From: Desulfatitalea sp. BRH_c12
Lineage (GTDB): Bacteria > Desulfobacterota > Desulfobacteria > Desulfobacterales > Desulfosarcinaceae
Reading direction: 5' to 3'
Length of the DNA stretch: 64,000 nucleotides
Assembly: GCA_000961655.1 (NCBI GenBank)
Contig: LADR01000054.1
Coordinates: 1-64,000 of the forward strand
Below are positions 1 through 9,378 of this stretch, piece by piece. The translations under genes were made by a program, and so were the position numbers. How positions within the stretch are numbered: position 1 is the stretch's first letter; every line of letters starts with the position of its first letter. The notes below the pieces were generated by a model. The model was not told where the DNA came from, searched no databases, and saw only the letters and a list, made by a program, of their open reading frames with translations.

Positions 1-788
1 CAGCGGGCAGCGTGGTCATCAAGGTGACCATTCTCCCAGGGATTTACCGACATCTACGCGCCGGGCGAACACAAGGTTCGCCGCCAAAAATAAAACGATG
101 CCTGTGCCAGAAATCAAAAGGCCGTAACCTTTCTGCGGCTCTTACGCAAACCCTCGTTGCCGTGTTATCGCAGGGGCTCCACCTGTAGGGGCGACCGGCG
201 GTCGCCCGGTGCGGGTGCATAGCCTCCACCCCAGGCAATCATGGGTCCGGGAGAATAAGGCCGCGCCATTTTGTGCGGTGACCCAAATTCAGTGGTTCGC
301 GCGGGCGACCGCCGGTCGCCCCTACAGCGGGCAGCGTGGTCATCAAGGTGACCATTCTCCCAGGGATTTACCGACATCTACGCGCCGGGAGAACACAGGG
401 TTCGCCGCCAAAAATAAAACGATGCCCTGTGCCAGAAATCAAAAGACCGTACCTTGTTGCGGCTCTTACGAGAACCCTTTTCGCCGTGTTCACGCAGGGG
501 CTCCACCTGTAGGGGCGACCGGCGGTCGCCCGGTGCGGGTGCATAGCCTCCACCCCAGGCAATCATGGGTCCGGGAGAATAAGGCCGCGCCATTTTGTGC
601 GGTGACCCAAATTCAGTGGTTCGCGCGGGCGACCGCCGGTCGCCCCTACAGCGGGCAGCGTGGTCATCAAGGTGTCCATTCCCCCCAGGGATCAACCGAC
701 ATCTCCTCGCACCGGTAGAACACAAGGTTCGACCCTGAGGGAGGACGATGTTCCATAATGCGGCCCATACACAAATACGGTTACCCTG
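1..788. repeat. Tandem array of 324-bp nested-hairpin repeat, right end of a MITE-like element
   Basis: The first 730 bases are two full copies and one partial copy of a 324-bp unit (copies begin at 1, 325 and 649). Each unit holds a perfect 25-bp inverted repeat (183-207 with 303-327; 507-531 with 627-651), and each arm is itself a short hairpin with GGCGACC/GGTCGCC stems. The array ends at 772-788 in CAAATACGGTTACCCTG, which matches the terminal motif of the element at 40317-40779. The left end lies outside the window. Long open frames here come from the GC-rich palindromes and are not read as genes. Confidence 0.85.
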
Positions 789-1110
789 GTTTGGGATATT
801 TAAGGCATTGTGCGTGTACTCTGTTCCCATTAACATTATAGTCTCGCACAGATGATCGGTGGTCCTCGAAGGGCGAAGCCTCGCGGGCCATCAAAAATGT
901 ATAGCGGCGCCTAAGCTGAAGTTGAAATATTCAACGTCTTCGACATCTTCCAACCCGGCCGTGTAATTTGCTTCCAGGCTAGGCCAAGCTGTAATCGACA
1001 ATGCAAAAGATCGAAACAGGAAAAACACTCGGGCCCACGCAGAATCAAATAATTCACAACTGTGTCTTTGTAAGTTTTTCGGAGCCATCTTGGTGTACCA
1101 GTTTATTTTG
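789..1110. other. Intergenic stretch without recognised gene
   Basis: Between the repeat array and the stop codon of the J-domain gene I see no convincing coding sequence, RNA or terminator. An open frame on the minus strand (891-1184) overlaps the J-domain gene and has no family resemblance. Confidence 0.5.
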
Positions 1111-1680
1111 CTAATTTGGTAGTGGCAATTGCAGACGGGCAGGTGGTTCCTTATCCCAATTTTCTTCAAGCTTGTCCACACCATCCGCCGAAATCATATA
1201 CTGCCCACTATCGCTGCTCCTTATCCAGCCCTTTTCCTTCATATACCATATATGAAATTCGAGAATCTTTTCAGGCCACCCAAGCAGCTTTTCAAGATAC
1301 CAAAGGCCGATTTCAGGTGCTGAGGGTTCTTGCAGGCGCTGCTGAAGCAACACTGTCAGGATCGCCTGACGGATCTGCTTTGGATCTTTGACATCGAAAC
1401 CGCCGGTCGACTCAGGATTGTCCTTCCAACGACTCGCTTGAATTCTGTCAAAAGCCACGTCATAGGCGGCGCGTTTCTGCGGATCGGAAAGCTCATGGTA
1501 AGCTCTGGTGATAATGTTGAATCGGGTTATATCGCCTGTATTTGGGTTATCGGGGTGATACCGCTTGGCCAAAAGGCGAAACACACGTTCAATGGTCTCA
1601 AAATCCGCTTTGGGGCTGACCTGCAGGTCTTCATAGTAATCGACGAAGGGGCTCATCTTTTTAATCTCTTTAAGATTCAT
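1111..1680 (-). CDS. J-domain (DnaJ-like) protein
   Basis: Protein of about 189 residues. The N-terminal 70 residues form a J domain: a DYYEDLQVSP start, a helix II of the LLAKRYHPDNP type with the essential HPD triad, and a helix IV ending in DPQKRAAYD. J domains stimulate the ATPase of a DnaK partner. The remaining 110 residues have no glycine-rich or zinc-binding DnaJ region, so this is a specialised (class III) co-chaperone. ATG at 1680 is chosen; a second ATG at 1656, just before the domain, is also possible. It lies 37 bp after the methyltransferase gene on the same strand and may be the last gene of the long tad-glycosylation unit. The client is unknown. Confidence 0.8.
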   Translation of the reverse strand: MNLKEIKKMSPFVDYYEDLQVSPKADFETIERVFRLLAKRYHPDNPNTGDITRFNIITRAYHELSDPQKRAAYDVAFDRIQASRWKDNPESTGGFDVKDPKQIRQAILTVLLQQRLQEPSAPEIGLWYLEKLLGWPEKILEFHIWYMKEKGWIRSSDSGQYMISADGVDKLEENWDKEPPARLQLPLPN

Positions 1681-1720
1681 CAACCAGCTTGAGAAACGCT
1701 GTACCGGGTGAATGAGATTG

Positions 1721-2509
1721 TCAGGTTATACAGATTGCGTAAGCTGATAATCCGGGCATATTTAAACCGTAATTCGAAACCCAACGGGCAACTTTGTAGT
1801 CGATTATTAAACAATGTTTGATAAAATCATCCAACATGTATCTTGATCGCCAAGCGCCTATCCCTTTTTCATTTTGGATGTTGTGGGGGGACGTCACTTC
1901 CGCGGCTTTTTCAAACACTCTTACGAGCAGAAGGGAACTGAAAAAATATCCGCTTTTCTGCAGGTGAAATCCTGCATCTATTAAAGTATTGATCAATTGT
2001 ATCTTATTATAGCGCCTGTGATGCTTAAGGTATACATCATGCTTACTGAATAGTGATTGAAATGCCGGGACGGTCAAAAGAAATACTGTTCCATCGGAAA
2101 CACCTGGCATTGTCCGGAGCTTTTTTAGAAATCCGCAATCGTCTTTTACATGCTCGATGACATCCAGTAGCAAGATGATATCTATCTGTTCAGGGGTAGT
2201 GCGCCATAAACAATCCAATGACCTGTATACGTCCAGAGGTCGCCCCTTGTATCGTTCGCGAAATCTGCTGATATCCGTATCGGTAAATTCGGAATCGACT
2301 GCGGAAAACTTTGCAAATGGCAAACGCCGAGATAAGTTATCCACCACAAATGTATCCCCGCAACCGATATCCAGAATGTGCATAGAACTTTGTTCGGCGT
2401 TCGGGCAAATTTTCTTTAAAAGGTTGTAGATGACTTCCAGCCTCGCCAACTCCCAGGGGTGCCTTTGGGCCGAATTTAATGGTATTTTGGGTGCCTCTTT
2501 TAAGTCCAT
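1721..2509 (-). CDS. Class I SAM-dependent methyltransferase
   Basis: 262 residues. Motif I of Rossmann methyltransferases is clear near residue 45 (ILDIGCGDTFVVDNL), followed by an acidic residue ending strand 2 (AVDSEF) and a motif IV-like IDIILLLDVIEHVKDD near residue 110. This is the Methyltransf_11/23 type often found in glycan gene clusters. The start overlaps the stop of the upstream membrane glycosyltransferase gene by 10 bp, indicating translational coupling. A role in methylating a sugar or lipid-linked glycan is inference from its neighbours; the substrate cannot be read from the sequence. Confidence 0.8.
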   Translation of the reverse strand: MDLKEAPKIPLNSAQRHPWELARLEVIYNLLKKICPNAEQSSMHILDIGCGDTFVVDNLSRRLPFAKFSAVDSEFTDTDISRFRERYKGRPLDVYRSLDCLWRTTPEQIDIILLLDVIEHVKDDCGFLKKLRTMPGVSDGTVFLLTVPAFQSLFSKHDVYLKHHRRYNKIQLINTLIDAGFHLQKSGYFFSSLLLVRVFEKAAEVTSPHNIQNEKGIGAWRSRYMLDDFIKHCLIIDYKVARWVSNYGLNMPGLSAYAICIT

Positions 2510-4173
2510 GGAACACCATCATTTGGATGCTTGGAAACCGCAGTATCAGGAGGGATCGCTGTTTCTACCTGCTGGGTTTTAGAATACTTATGAATCAACG
2601 CTTGGTTGTCAGCTATGTTTTTGAGGAAGATGCTGGCCACCTCATCGGAATAGATCAGTACCCATTCTTTGTTGATTTTCAAAAACCTGGAAAATTCCGA
2701 GTCTGAAGGGTAAAATATCCAAGTGATCTCATATTTTGCAAGCAAGTTCTCCCACCCAGGTTTGAAACTCACTATATCAATGTACTCTTCGAACAGCTCG
2801 CTGCCGTACATATCCAGACGCCCATCGATGAATACCCTGTATCGCGGGAAGGCATAAAAAACCAGGAAATCACCAAATTCATCACTATTGAACATATTTC
2901 CATCAATTTTTTCCTGATTGATGAAATGGATAGCATCCAGTGGTTTTTTACTTGAATCAAATTTATACGATATGACGTTCTGAGAAATACCAATCAAAAT
3001 AACGGCCATTGCAAGGGCAGGCCATAAAAACCCTTTGGCGGATTTGTCGATTTCACCTAATCCGGCTGCCTTTCTATTGATAAATCGATAGATTTTGTTT
3101 TCAGAAAGATAACGCCAGGAGAACATATGCTTCAGAAGAACAGGCGCCACGATGAGGCTGAAAAGCGGTATATAGCGTCTCGAAAAAAGGGCTAAATGAA
3201 GAAAAACCAAGACAAGCCCCAAGTCAATGGTTTCCAACTTTTTAGTCGACAGAAAAAGAATGACGAAAAAAAAAAGGATTGTCAGTTCAAAGGGCACATA
3301 CATCATAGAATGAAAATTGGGTGAAATGAATTCCGATATACGATCTATGATGAATTTTTCTTGCATGAGCGTAAACGGAAACAGGAGAATATGATAACCG
3401 TTTGGATTAATGAAAGTGGCAAACAAGCACATCAGGGTGATTAGGGATATATCCAATGCCTTTTTTTTATGGATCACCTGCTGAGAGTCACCAAAAATTG
3501 TGCAATGAAGCACATTGCCTATTAAGAAAGTTATATTCAGGATCAACCCCGTTTGATAACCGCCATGCAAATTGACCCATAAAAGCATTAACAGCGGCAA
3601 GCACCAGAGATTGTTTCTTGCGTCTCGCTGATAAAATTCCAGAATGGCATACCAGATCACCGTCAGTAACAATGAGAAAACATGTGGGCGGGCGAGCCAA
3701 TGGATCTGACTGGCGGCAAGCGTTAAAAGCATGACCAGAGATATAAAAATGATGTTCGTCGAAAAACAACGAAGAAATTTGAACAGCCAGTAGACACTCA
3801 AAGTGATTACAAAAGCATAGAGCACCACCACGCCATTGATGCCATATGCCCGATGAGCGACCGCCATGATAACTTCGGAAAGCCATTCATGGGCGATCCA
3901 GTCGGGTTTGGGTTCGTGCAGAGAATAAATATCCGCTTTAGGAATGGAATGGGTCTCTATAATATGTTGGCCCACGCGGATGTGATAGGCCGTATCCCCA
4001 TCGACCAGCAGCTGGTTGTTTGTTTGAAGGCACAAGGTCAGAAAAATGGCAATAAAAAATATATCAGCGATGGACGGCAGAAAATAACCGCCCCCCTGGA
4101 ATTTAGTTTTAAAACTTTGTGCTGTTGTGCTTTGGTCCATCGTTCGCTGGAATCTCCCGAAGGTGTGCCGCAT
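2500..4173 (-). CDS. Polytopic membrane protein, GT-C glycosyltransferase-like
   Basis: About 557 residues. After a short cytoplasmic N-terminus there are roughly ten hydrophobic segments. Just after the first one is an acidic loop (LLVDGDTAYHIRVGQH) followed by a conserved-looking DIYSLHEPKPDWIAHEWL stretch, the arrangement of GT-C enzymes, which take sugars from polyprenyl-phosphate donors and transfer them on the periplasmic side. The C-terminal 150 residues form a soluble domain with an RVFIDGRLDMYG stretch. A GT2 enzyme of the polyprenyl-phosphate sugar synthase type lies 21 bp upstream and could make its donor. ATG at 4173 is used; a TTG precedes it. The family is recognised by architecture only, so substrate and acceptor are unknown. 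Confidence 0.65.
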   Translation of the reverse strand: MRHTFGRFQRTMDQSTTAQSFKTKFQGGGYFLPSIADIFFIAIFLTLCLQTNNQLLVDGDTAYHIRVGQHIIETHSIPKADIYSLHEPKPDWIAHEWLSEVIMAVAHRAYGINGVVVLYAFVITLSVYWLFKFLRCFSTNIIFISLVMLLTLAASQIHWLARPHVFSLLLTVIWYAILEFYQRDARNNLWCLPLLMLLWVNLHGGYQTGLILNITFLIGNVLHCTIFGDSQQVIHKKKALDISLITLMCLFATFINPNGYHILLFPFTLMQEKFIIDRISEFISPNFHSMMYVPFELTILFFFVILFLSTKKLETIDLGLVLVFLHLALFSRRYIPLFSLIVAPVLLKHMFSWRYLSENKIYRFINRKAAGLGEIDKSAKGFLWPALAMAVILIGISQNVISYKFDSSKKPLDAIHFINQEKIDGNMFNSDEFGDFLVFYAFPRYRVFIDGRLDMYGSELFEEYIDIVSFKPGWENLLAKYEITWIFYPSDSEFSRFLKINKEWVLIYSDEVASIFLKNIADNQALIHKYSKTQQVETAIPPDTAVSKHPNDGVPWT

Positions 4174-4197
4174 CAACGTTCATTTACCAATCCTGCA

Positions 4198-4995
4198 TCA
4201 GGCCATAGTAGGACACGGAGATAGGATCTGGTTTTTGTACCATACCTTGATAAACGGGGCTCGTAATAAGAAAAGAATTTTAGCCAATTCATAACTGCCA
4301 ACAAGAAAGTCTTTTAGCTTGACTTTGGACCCTTTCACATGCACCCAACGTGGCAGAGGGTATTCAAAGGCGTCGAATGCCAACGATCGCTTGAACGTTG
4401 ATTTTCTGATCAGTTCCAGCCTCCCCAGCAATTCCACATCAAAGGACCACCTGACATTGAATGGTTCCTGAAAGGCAAGTCTGAAATCGGCATTGTTCCT
4501 GAAGAGCTTTGCGCCACACTGGGTATCGTAAACTGGCAGGTTGATGACCATGCTGGCGCCTGTGGCAAAGAATCGGCTGACGTAATGTCTGACTGCTTTT
4601 CTGTGGATCTCATGACCGAGCAGTTTGACTCGCGAACCCAGCACCATGGCATAATCAGTGTGATTCAGCTTTTCCGACATTTCATCGATAGACGTCAGAG
4701 GGGTGGCTAAATCCGCATCCCAGTAACCGATCTTGTCATAGCCTGCCGCGATAGCGGCCAGAACGCCCGCCCTGACGGCCTCAGCTTTTCCACTATTCTT
4801 TTCAAAATTTAGACACATGACTTTTTCAGGGAAAGCGCGGCGGATTCTTTCAATGGTGTCCCAGGTCCGATCCGTGCTCCCATCGTTGACAAAAATGAAA
4901 TGAACAGTTTGTTGTCCGTCCAGATAAATTTCGAACGCGGAAACATCCAAGCGGTCGCTTTCATTGTAGCAGGGAATGACAATGACTGTATCCAT
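4198..4995 (-). CDS. GT2 glycosyltransferase, polyprenyl-phosphate sugar synthase type
   Basis: 265 residues with a GT-A fold: N-terminal VIVIPCYNESDRL, then FVNDGSTDRTWDTI, then a DxD site in GYWDADLATPL near residue 95. The pattern resembles dolichyl-phosphate glucose/mannose synthases, which load a nucleotide sugar onto a polyprenyl phosphate at the cytoplasmic face. There is no clear C-terminal membrane domain beyond one hydrophobic patch (ELAKILFLLRAPFIKVWY). The gene starts 35 bp after the end of the last tad gene and is followed at 21 bp by the GT-C-like gene, a typical donor-maker plus transferase pair. Confidence 0.8.
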   Translation of the reverse strand: MDTVIVIPCYNESDRLDVSAFEIYLDGQQTVHFIFVNDGSTDRTWDTIERIRRAFPEKVMCLNFEKNSGKAEAVRAGVLAAIAAGYDKIGYWDADLATPLTSIDEMSEKLNHTDYAMVLGSRVKLLGHEIHRKAVRHYVSRFFATGASMVINLPVYDTQCGAKLFRNNADFRLAFQEPFNVRWSFDVELLGRLELIRKSTFKRSLAFDAFEYPLPRWVHVKGSKVKLKDFLVGSYELAKILFLLRAPFIKVWYKNQILSPCPTMA

Positions 4996-5030
4996 TTCAT
5001 CACCGTTAATATTGTGAAAAGCAAATCCGC

Positions 5031-6347
5031 TTAATAGTAGAGATCCTTGCCAACGACGATTTTCAGCGGTGCCGAACCATCGGTGTTTTTAATGTACTTG
5101 ACACCAACCTGCCCCGGAATGGCTCTGGCAATCAGGCGCGCGCAAGTCAACCTGCCTTTCGGGTATATGATGCGGGTCTCAGCATAATTGAAATGATCCC
5201 CATCGACGGGCGTCATCGTTATAAATCCTTTTTCATCGAGATTGCAGCTGACCCGTTCGGCAAGGTCTTTTTTGCCGTTGCCATTGGCCACAACGATGGG
5301 AAGGCGCCCATTGAACAGGTCGTTGATTTGAGCGATGTCCCTTCCGAGTAGAACTTTGATCCTGCCTTCCGTAGGACCGTTCCTGAGCGTACCGGCAGGA
5401 TATGCCGGCCCGCAAAGCTGACGCGCAAGATGATCGGCCGCCTGCCAACTGCCATTGCCGTAAACGATGGACGTTCTGCCGTAATCGAAACGGTCGGCAT
5501 TGGTCAGACGAACGACATTGAACCCCCTGGCCTTTAAAAGGCGGCTAAGATTCGTTCCCATGCGGTAAGCGCCGTTCCCATTGCAGAGTTCTACCTGGAC
5601 GGTGTCCTGCAACTGGATCTCCTGCTGCCCAAGGTCCCGCAGCATTGCGATAGGCGATCCGGCGGACCGTTCTACAGAACCAGCTGTGTCGGCAGACTTT
5701 ACACCTGAGACAGCGGCAGGAGAATATGACGGTGTGGCGGCCGGCGGCGCTGCGGTGAGCGCAGCGCCGCCGGCGGTAAAACACTGTTGCGAAGAGTGCT
5801 TGTCGCCGGAAAGATAATGAGCCAAAGCGATGTTGTTGCGGAAACGCACGTTGTCGGTGTCCAGAGCGGCTGCTTGCCGCAGCAAAGGCAGGGCAAACTC
5901 AGCCTTGCCCTGCAACAGGTAAGAGTACCCCATATTGTTGTAGGCCAGGGCATCACCCGGCTGCAGTTCCAGGACTCTGCGGTAGCACAGCTTGGCCAAG
6001 TCGAACTGCATCAGCTTATCATAGCAAACCCCAAGGGCATTATAAAATTCGGCCCGCCGCGGATCGATGGCCAGCGCCCGACGGAACTCACCGGCAGCCA
6101 GGGGGAATTTACCTTTGCTTTGAAAGTGCCGACCTAATTGGTAATGATAATCGGCATCGTTGCTACGCACGCGGATAGAATCCGTGAATTGCCGCAGATC
6201 CTCGTGTGTGAACGACTGCCCCGCGTTTCGAAGGTTCGGCCAATAAGGTATCTGCTGCCGGTAGGTGCAGCCCGCCAAAAGCACGGCCGCCATAAGCAGG
6301 CAACCCAACACGTTCAACTGCCGCAAACGTCCTCTTCCTGCCTTCAT
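5031..6347 (-). CDS. TPR lipoprotein with tandem LytR C-terminal domains (TadD-like)
   Basis: About 438 residues from ATG 6347, which has GGAGG six bases upstream; an earlier in-frame start at 6362 lacks this. A lipoprotein signal ends in LLMAAVLLAGC. Three to four tetratricopeptide repeats follow (residues about 50-175, e.g. AEFYNALGVCYDKLMQFDLA, ALAYNNMGYSYLLQGKAEFA). The C-terminal half holds two LytR_C-type repeats: one at VQVELCNGNGAYRMGTNLS with a later VLLGRDI, the other at LPIVVANGNGKKDLAERVS with a later IVVGKDL. TadD-type TPR lipoproteins help assemble the Flp secretin in the outer membrane; LytR_C domains are found on envelope and cell-wall proteins. It is the last gene of the tad locus proper. 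Confidence 0.8.
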   Translation of the reverse strand: MKAGRGRLRQLNVLGCLLMAAVLLAGCTYRQQIPYWPNLRNAGQSFTHEDLRQFTDSIRVRSNDADYHYQLGRHFQSKGKFPLAAGEFRRALAIDPRRAEFYNALGVCYDKLMQFDLAKLCYRRVLELQPGDALAYNNMGYSYLLQGKAEFALPLLRQAAALDTDNVRFRNNIALAHYLSGDKHSSQQCFTAGGAALTAAPPAATPSYSPAAVSGVKSADTAGSVERSAGSPIAMLRDLGQQEIQLQDTVQVELCNGNGAYRMGTNLSRLLKARGFNVVRLTNADRFDYGRTSIVYGNGSWQAADHLARQLCGPAYPAGTLRNGPTEGRIKVLLGRDIAQINDLFNGRLPIVVANGNGKKDLAERVSCNLDEKGFITMTPVDGDHFNYAETRIIYPKGRLTCARLIARAIPGQVGVKYIKNTDGSAPLKIVVGKDLYY

Positions 6348-6400
6348 CAGATCCCTCCACACCCGCTACGTTGGCTGACCGTGATTGCGCCGGGTTCGTC

Positions 6401-7384
6401 TTACAGGTTTTTCCCGCCTGCCATAGCCCGTTTGAGGTTTTCACCGGCGGTGGCGTAGAACATGGGGTCCAGGGCCATGGCTTTCTGGAAACTTTCGATA
6501 GCTTCAGCTGTCCGGCCGTTTTGCAGGTGAATACATCCCAGGTTGTTATAGGCGCGCGCCGGGCCGCCGGCGGTTCTGAAAGCTTGAAAGGCCTCCTCGA
6601 AACGATCCAGGCGCGCCAGGGCCATACCCAGGTTGTTGTACACTTTGCTGCCGGTAAAACCATTCCGGATGGCCTTCTGAAAAGCCTCGGCGGCCTTGTC
6701 GAGGCGGCCGGACAGCAAATAGGACATGCCTAAGTTGTTGAGCACCGCTCCCTCGCGCGGCTTAACAGCCAGTGCAGCCTGATAGGCGGCCTCCGCCCGG
6801 CCCCACTGCCCTTCGCGGTCATACAACGTGCCCAGGTAATTGTGAGACTGCCATAACCCCGCATCCAGGGAGACGGCTTTTATAAAGTGGTTTTTGGCTG
6901 CGTGCAGCGCCTTATCCAACATGCAGACCCTACCCATGCCCTCATGCGCGGCGGCAAAACCGGAATCTGCAGCCAGCAGCTTTTCAAAACAAGCGGCAGC
7001 CGCCTTGCCCTGTCCGGCATGCATCAGGGCCAATCCTTGCTTGTAAACCAGGCGGGAGCGAGAATCGCCCGGTTCATTGTGCAACGCCTTGTCATAATGG
7101 CTATGGGCGGCTTGCAGGTTCCCCTGCCCCATCATTGCATCGCCCAACATTTCGTGTTCGATAGCGGACATTTCCGGAAATTCACGGCTCAGGATCTCGT
7201 CACTGTCAGCCGACTTCATCCGCGCGTATCGATGCATGGCATCTTCCGGTGCCGCCGAACGGATACCCGGCTGCAGATTGCCCCGGTGAGATGCGCAGCC
7301 ACTGAAAAGAACGCAAAACAGCATCAGCGCAGTCACCAGCGAAGCGGTCGAAGTCCTGCCGATTTTTCTATGAATGACGCACAC
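6401..7384 (-). CDS. tadD: TPR lipoprotein, TadD-like pilus assembly protein
   Basis: 327 residues, GTG start at 7384 with GGAG six bases upstream. A lipoprotein signal ends in LFCVLFSGCAS. At least six tetratricopeptide repeats fill residues 70-320 (for example LGTLYDREGQWGRAEAAYQ, NNLGMSYLLSGRLDKAAEAF, NNLGMALARLDRFEEAFQAF). TadD/PilF-like lipoproteins promote secretin assembly in tight-adherence pilus systems. The gene lies 25 bp downstream of tadC and is followed by a second TPR lipoprotein gene, so the role may be shared. The symbol rests on context plus architecture. Confidence 0.8.
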   Translation of the reverse strand: MCVIHRKIGRTSTASLVTALMLFCVLFSGCASHRGNLQPGIRSAAPEDAMHRYARMKSADSDEILSREFPEMSAIEHEMLGDAMMGQGNLQAAHSHYDKALHNEPGDSRSRLVYKQGLALMHAGQGKAAAACFEKLLAADSGFAAAHEGMGRVCMLDKALHAAKNHFIKAVSLDAGLWQSHNYLGTLYDREGQWGRAEAAYQAALAVKPREGAVLNNLGMSYLLSGRLDKAAEAFQKAIRNGFTGSKVYNNLGMALARLDRFEEAFQAFRTAGGPARAYNNLGCIHLQNGRTAEAIESFQKAMALDPMFYATAGENLKRAMAGGKNL

Positions 7385-7409
7385 AAGGATCTCCTGTTCA
7401 GCTTGGTCT

Positions 7410-8378
7410 TTAGCGCAAAATGATATTTTGATAAATTTTTATGAAGGCCGGTGCGGCAATGATCACGAAAAGAGCCGGAAAAATAAAAAATATCAACGGA
7501 AAGATCAACTTGACCGGCATCTTGGCGGCCAGTTCCTCGGCTCTCTGAAAACGCTCGTTCCGGAAACCATCGGCAAACACTTTCAAGGCCGAAGTAATGC
7601 TGGTACCGAATCTGTCCGTCTGGATCAGCAGGGTCACCAGGCTATTCACCGCATCCAGATCGGTGCGCACAGCCATGTTGCGCAATGCGTCCTGACGGGC
7701 TTTGCCGGCGCGCAGCTCCAGGTTGAGCAGCGCCAGCTCATCGCTCAAATCTGGACTGGTGAGTTTGATCTCCTGGGCCACCCGGTTGATGGCGGCATCC
7801 AGGCCCATCCCGGCCTGAACGCACACCACCATCAGGTCCAGTGCGTCGGGCAGGGCTTTCTGAATCTTTTCCTTACGGCTGTCGGTGCGCACCTTCAGCA
7901 GGATATCAGGCAGATAATAACCGGTCAGGGCCGCGATCACCTCGCTGACGAGCGTCCACTGCGGGCTGAGCACCTTGATCAGCGTGAAACGGAACAGCAG
8001 AAACATCAATGGCAGAAGGGCCGCCAGCAGTATTTTGGCGCCCCAGAAAAGGGCCGTGAAACTTTCTCTGCGGATGCCAGCTTTGAGAAATTTGACCCTC
8101 ACCTTGGAAAAATCGGCGGAACGGCCCGGCATCACCCGCCGGCCCAGCGCGCGCAAAAAAGCGGCCACCCCGATGCCCAGTGCGCCGCCGCCGCTCTCGA
8201 CATCGTCCGACCCGTACAGCAACCCGCTGCTTTCACCGCCAAGCCTGATCTTTGCAACGATTTCACGACGTCTGGCGCTTTGGCGGAAGTACTGCAGTAT
8301 GCCGACACACAACAGGAGAAGAGCAAGGAAAGTAACTGCTGTCATCAACCAAGCAATCTGCGAGGGGGTAAGTGTCAT
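7410..8378 (-). CDS. tadC: Type II/IV secretion F-domain inner-membrane protein TadC
   Basis: About 322 residues. ATG 8378 is preferred because AGGAG stands eight bases upstream and leaves a 16-bp gap to tadB; a longer frame to 8438 would overlap tadB. Hydrophobic segments lie near the N-terminus, before the T2SF domain, and at the C-terminus. The domain shows the family pattern LPDALDLMVVCVQAGMGLDAAINRV, followed by ELALLNLELRAGKAR. TadB and TadC form the inner-membrane platform on which the TadA/CpaF ATPase works. Confidence 0.92.
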   Translation of the reverse strand: MTLTPSQIAWLMTAVTFLALLLLCVGILQYFRQSARRREIVAKIRLGGESSGLLYGSDDVESGGGALGIGVAAFLRALGRRVMPGRSADFSKVRVKFLKAGIRRESFTALFWGAKILLAALLPLMFLLFRFTLIKVLSPQWTLVSEVIAALTGYYLPDILLKVRTDSRKEKIQKALPDALDLMVVCVQAGMGLDAAINRVAQEIKLTSPDLSDELALLNLELRAGKARQDALRNMAVRTDLDAVNSLVTLLIQTDRFGTSITSALKVFADGFRNERFQRAEELAAKMPVKLIFPLIFFIFPALFVIIAAPAFIKIYQNIILR

Positions 8379-8394
8379 TTTGCCGCTCCTGGAA

Positions 8395-9363
8395 TCAAAC
8401 TTCGATTTTGACCATTTTGCGTATAACGATAATGCCAAGGGTCATCATGATGCCTGCGCCCATGAGCATCATGCGGCCGATGGGTTCTTCGATCAACGGC
8501 TCGAAGAACTGCGGGGTCCGCCACTTGATCCAGGCGGCCACCAGAAACGGCAGCGCCACCAGGATCACCGCCGACAGGCGCCCCTCGGCCGTCAGGGTGC
8601 GCACCTTGCCATGGAATTTGTAGTTTTCCCGGATCAGGTGCGCCAGGCTCTCCATGAGTTCAGCCAGGTTGCCGCCTGTTTCGCGTTGCAGGATCACGGC
8701 CACCGCGAAATAACGCACTTCCGGGCAGTCCATGCGGCCGGCCAGATTTTTGAGCGCCGTGCTGACGCTGACACCGAAATTGATTTCATCCAGGGTTTCG
8801 GAAAATTCCGGACCCAACGGGTCGGCGAACTGATCCGCAGCCAGCTTCATGCCGCCGGGCAGAGCGTGCCCGGCTTTAAGAGCCCGCGCGATTAGATCGA
8901 GACCTTCGGGCATCTGGCTGCGGAACTTCTCGATACGCTCGCGTCGTTTGGCCAGCAATTGCAGCAGCGGCAGCACACCGCCCACACAAGCGAACAGGAT
9001 ACCAAGCAAATTGTTCTTGAGAATGGCCATGCCCAGCAGAAAGCCCAGCGCAAACAGCAGTATGCTGAGCAGGACGTAAAACCCCAGGGTGTAAGGGGCA
9101 TTGGCTTGCTGCAGCAGCAGGTCCAGTCGCCGCACCGGTGCGGCGACTTGCAACAGGCGGTTCACGAATGGAATGTCGCTGAAGATCCGTTTGCGCAGGA
9201 TTTCGGACCCATCGCGCGGGTTTTCTTCATAGGCGAATTTGCGCAGCCGCTTGCGGATCTTGGCGCGCTGGGGCGAACGAATGTGTCTGACACCGTAGGC
9301 AACCAGTTCGATAACGCACATGGCCAGCACAAACAACAAGAGCCCGAGCAGGTATAGATTCAT
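8395..9363 (-). CDS. tadB: Type II/IV secretion F-domain inner-membrane protein TadB
   Basis: 322 residues with an N-terminal membrane helix, two central helices (FYVLLSILLFALGFLLGMAI and FACVGGVLPLLQLL) and C-terminal helices. The T2SF signature appears as MPEGLDLIARALKAGHALPG, followed by GPEFSETLDEINFGVS and a later VILQRETGGNLAELMESLA. It pairs with TadC as the platform of the Flp pilus machine. GAGGCGG precedes the ATG. It follows cpaF with a 15-bp gap. Confidence 0.93.
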   Translation of the reverse strand: MNLYLLGLLLFVLAMCVIELVAYGVRHIRSPQRAKIRKRLRKFAYEENPRDGSEILRKRIFSDIPFVNRLLQVAAPVRRLDLLLQQANAPYTLGFYVLLSILLFALGFLLGMAILKNNLLGILFACVGGVLPLLQLLAKRRERIEKFRSQMPEGLDLIARALKAGHALPGGMKLAADQFADPLGPEFSETLDEINFGVSVSTALKNLAGRMDCPEVRYFAVAVILQRETGGNLAELMESLAHLIRENYKFHGKVRTLTAEGRLSAVILVALPFLVAAWIKWRTPQFFEPLIEEPIGRMMLMGAGIMMTLGIIVIRKMVKIEV

Positions 9364-9378
9364 AATGCCGCCTCTGGT

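Noticed and set aside
209-836. Long open frames on both strands in the 324-bp repeats (e.g. 209-718 plus, 378-836 minus)
   Set aside because: They follow the repeat period, repeat the same residues (GATGGRP, TAGRPY) on both strands and come from GC-rich palindromes without stop codons; no family, no ribosome-binding site.
891-1184. 97-codon frame on the minus strand
   Set aside because: Overlaps the end of the J-domain gene in another frame and has no recognisable protein features.
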